Positions 62,080 to 64,000 of a DNA stretch of 64,000 nucleotides are shown here, piece after piece; within the stretch, counting starts at the first letter, position 1, and the number at the start of each line of letters is the position of its first letter. Under the pieces are notes generated by a model that was given only the letters and a program-made list of their open reading frames with translations, made no database searches and had not been told where the DNA came from. The position numbers and the translations under genes are program-made. Location of the stretch: the NCBI GenBank assembly GCA_965230195.1, contig OZ245997.1:5642001-5706000 (forward strand), in the 5' to 3' direction. The DNA is from Putridiphycobacter sp965230195. GTDB lineage: Bacteria; Bacteroidota; Bacteroidia; Flavobacteriales_D; Crocinitomicaceae.

Positions 62080-62514
62080 TTAAAACAAATCATTTGCGAT
62101 ATCGCTCGATTCATCTTCACATTTTTCATCAAAGGCAATTTCATCATCTTCACACTCTTCTCCTTTTGAACAGTTACCAGGTCTGAGTATGTTTGTTTTT
62201 GATACGTTTAGTCTGATTTCCGTTTTGATGCTTTGATCTTCCTGTAAATAACCTTTTGGAAATGGTGTACCTAAAATCTCAACTAATGTCCCTGTTTTCA
62301 GATAATCAAGAATTCGGAGGTTAGCACCTTCTCTTTTCCAGATTGTACAGTTAATCCAGGTTGTTTTGGTACGTTGCTCCCCTGTTCTTTTGTCTTTCCA
62401 GTTTTTATTATGTGCAACGGGGAAATTGATCGCAACAACTCCATTATCCATATTTCGGACAACAGCATCTTTTCCGATATTACCTATTAAACGTGTTTCG
62501 AATACAGTTGCCAT
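62080..62514 (-). CDS. ssb: single-stranded DNA-binding protein
   Basis: 144 residues. OB-fold of about 110 residues (RLIGNIGKDAVVRNMDNGVVAINFPVAHNKNW, KTTWINCTIWKREG), then a short acidic tail rich in Glu/Asp ending DIANDLF, the usual protein-interaction tip in a Bacteroidota variant. It protects single-stranded DNA during replication and repair. The gene stands alone upstream of the tRNA pair. Confidence 0.93.
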   Translation of the reverse strand: MATVFETRLIGNIGKDAVVRNMDNGVVAINFPVAHNKNWKDKRTGEQRTKTTWINCTIWKREGANLRILDYLKTGTLVEILGTPFPKGYLQEDQSIKTEIRLNVSKTNILRPGNCSKGEECEDDEIAFDEKCEDESSDIANDLF

Positions 62515-62598
62515 AATATGTAGTTAAGATCATTTATTAGAGCTAAATTAAACATAATTTTACAACTCACCCGAATAAATCACCTGATTCCGGTTAAT

Positions 62599-63498
62599 TT
62601 ATTCAAAATTCACTATAAAGGCATCCTTGTAACCTTTTGATTGAATGGATTTTTGCGCTTTTTTAGCCTCCTTTTTAGTTTTGAATGGTCCAATGAAGTA
62701 TTTATACTTGTACATACTGGTAGAGTTCGTTTTAACACGTTCTACAGGATAACCCAATCTTTTAAATTCAGGAATACCTGTATCTAAAGGGTCAATTGAT
62801 GACATAATTTGCACTTTATACGAAGGCCCTGAAGCAATTTCTGGTGCAAAGTTAATTGAAGGATATTTAAACTGTAGAAAAGACCGGGTTGCCCTAAAAA
62901 TCGCTGATGCTAATATTTCCTGACCATACAAGCTATTTAAATATTCAGCTTCCTCCTTATTGGTCATAAATCCACATTCAATCAGGACAGTTGGCATTTT
63001 GGTATATTTAAGAATTTGTAATGAATGACCGATATCTGCACCGGTTTTCACCCCTCTGCTTTTTCGGCCACCTCTGGTTCGAAATTGTTTTTCAATAAAC
63101 AATGCCCATTTATAGGCTGAGGTTGAATTAAAATTATGAATATGTGTCTCGGTACCATAAATAGAAGTATTATCACTCCCATTGCAGTGAATGCTCATCA
63201 TGAGATCAACATTTTTTGAATTGGCCATATGTACCCTGTCATCTAAGGTTGGATATTCGTCCGTAGTCCTGGTATATAAAACTTTTACATTTGAAAGGTT
63301 ATGTTCAAGATAATGTCCTATTTTTTTGGAGATCAGCAAATTCAAATCTTTTTCAGGCAGATGGACAGAAGACACCGATAAATGCCCTGGATCTTTTCCT
63401 CCATGTCCGGGATCGATCAGAATAGTCACTGAAGTTTTAGCATTCAACCCCAAAAAGGAAAATGATACTAATGCAATAAATAGGAGCAGCCTTAACAT
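62599..63498 (-). CDS. N-acetylmuramoyl-L-alanine amidase with SPOR domain
   Basis: 299 residues: a signal peptide (1-20), an Amidase_3 catalytic domain (about 24-210) with zinc-binding IDPGHGGKDPGH, a Glu in LPEKDLNL, SIHCNGS and catalytic Glu in LIECGFMTNKEEAEYL, then a C-terminal SPOR domain (about 227-299, YKVQIMSS... YFIGPFKTKKEAKKAQ). It cleaves peptide stems from peptidoglycan and is directed to denuded septal glycan by SPOR. Divergent from pdhB. Confidence 0.93.
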   Translation of the reverse strand: MLRLLLFIALVSFSFLGLNAKTSVTILIDPGHGGKDPGHLSVSSVHLPEKDLNLLISKKIGHYLEHNLSNVKVLYTRTTDEYPTLDDRVHMANSKNVDLMMSIHCNGSDNTSIYGTETHIHNFNSTSAYKWALFIEKQFRTRGGRKSRGVKTGADIGHSLQILKYTKMPTVLIECGFMTNKEEAEYLNSLYGQEILASAIFRATRSFLQFKYPSINFAPEIASGPSYKVQIMSSIDPLDTGIPEFKRLGYPVERVKTNSTSMYKYKYFIGPFKTKKEAKKAQKSIQSKGYKDAFIVNFE

Positions 63499-63632
63499 AT
63501 TGTTTAATTATCCTACTAAATTATAATATAGATTTGGTAAGAAATTACTTGTATAAACTAAATAATCCAATGTGATTTGTTTATAACACCGAAAAGGCTG
63601 ATCGAGGATTTTCATATTAAGCAAATAGTTAC

Positions 63633-63640
63633 TAGATTTG
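63633..63640 (+). promoter_or_regulatory. -7 box of pdhB
   Basis: Perfect TAGATTTG 30 bp before the ATG at 63670. Confidence 0.45.
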
Positions 63641-63669
63641 AGCCACCTAGAAATTTTGAAATTTATTTA

Positions 63670-64000
63670 ATGAAAACAGTTCAATTTAGAGAAGCCTTGA
63701 GAGAAGCCATGTCTGAGGAAATGAGAGCAGATAATAGCGTTTTTTTGTTGGGTGAGGAAGTAGCAGAATATAATGGAGCTTATAAAGTTTCACAAGGTAT
63801 GTTGGATGAATTCGGAGCTAAACGAATAATTGATACACCAATTGCCGAATTAGGTTTTGCAGGAATTGCAGTAGGTGCGGCAATGAATGGTTTAAGGCCA
63901 ATTGTGGAATTCATGACGTGGAACTTTGCCATTTTAGCTGCAGATCAGATCATCAACAGTGCTGCAAAAATTTTGCAAATGTCAGGTGGACAAATTGGAT
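63670..64000 (+). CDS. pdhB: pyruvate dehydrogenase E1 component beta subunit, 3'-truncated by the window edge
   Basis: The first 110 residues are visible: MKTVQFREALREAMSEEM, FLLGEEVAEYNGAYKVSQGM, DTPIAELGFAGIAVGAAMNG and PIVEFMTWNF, all characteristic of the E1-beta transketolase-like domain of pyruvate dehydrogenase. The Glu in LGEEVAEYNGAY is the cofactor-activating residue. The gene continues beyond base 64000. Confidence 0.92.
   Translation, partial: MKTVQFREALREAMSEEMRADNSVFLLGEEVAEYNGAYKVSQGMLDEFGAKRIIDTPIAELGFAGIAVGAAMNGLRPIVEFMTWNFAILAADQIINSAAKILQMSGGQIG

Overview
The window looks like a chromosomal segment of a member of the Bacteroidota, probably a marine or aquatic Cytophagales-type organism (order is inference). 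Support comes from Bacteroidota-type promoters (TAnnTTTG -7 boxes) in front of many genes, a B12-dependent ribonucleotide reductase, Bacteroidota-style carotenoid genes, lipoprotein and outer-membrane signals, and low G+C. It contains no phage, CRISPR array or transposase. Gene order is operonic throughout.

Region 1 (1-20 kb) is an anaerobic nitrogen-oxide respiration and NO-stress island. It holds a NorB/NorC-like NO reductase pair with altered metal ligands, the class II ribonucleotide reductase nrdJ, modC, molybdopterin genes (moaA, a moaC-mogA fusion, moaD), an AlgE-type porin, two NarK-family nitrate/nitrite transporters, a DoxX-like protein, the Fe-S repair protein RIC/ScdA, a hemerythrin-like protein and three Crp/Fnr-type proteins, one of them lacking a DNA-binding domain. 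A palindrome ATGAT-N4-ATCAT recurs in front of these operons. In five of them its centre lies exactly 33 bp from the centre of a -7 box, and in two more exactly 55 bp. This defines a candidate Crp/Fnr regulon that can be read directly from the sequence. No nitrate or nitrite reductase structural gene lies in the window.

Region 2 (20-25 kb) has a UbiA-family prenyltransferase paired with an FAD monooxygenase, a type II NADH dehydrogenase, a DUF2147 protein and a lipoprotein.

Region 3 (24.9-45.1 kb, all minus strand) is a Wzx/Wzy-type exopolysaccharide locus with its own control module: a sigma54-type response regulator, an H-NOX NO sensor, a hybrid histidine kinase, a degenerate receiver, and two receiver domains with C-terminal membrane anchors, one at each end of the polysaccharide genes. 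A palindrome TCCCA-N3-TGGGA, or a variant, precedes the regulatory operon and each of the three polysaccharide operons. The locus also encodes a three-domain kinase/nucleotidyltransferase/P-loop-kinase fusion.

Region 4 (45-52 kb) has a DsbA-family protein, a LytS/LytTR pair whose kinase looks catalytically degenerate, and a 5-oxoprolinase operon (pxpABC) coupled to an Nramp-fold transporter that lacks the metal-binding residues. PhnA follows.

Region 5 (52-61 kb) is a carotenoid operon (crtB, crtD, cruF, crtZ, crtY, crtI) with the activities needed for a saproxanthin-type monocyclic carotenoid. A perfect 20-bp inverted repeat sits in its promoter. The window ends with tRNA-Arg(CCT) and tRNA-Asn(GTT), a 66-bp tandem repeat that copies the tRNA-Arg 3' end, ssb, a cell-wall amidase and the start of a pyruvate dehydrogenase E1-beta gene.
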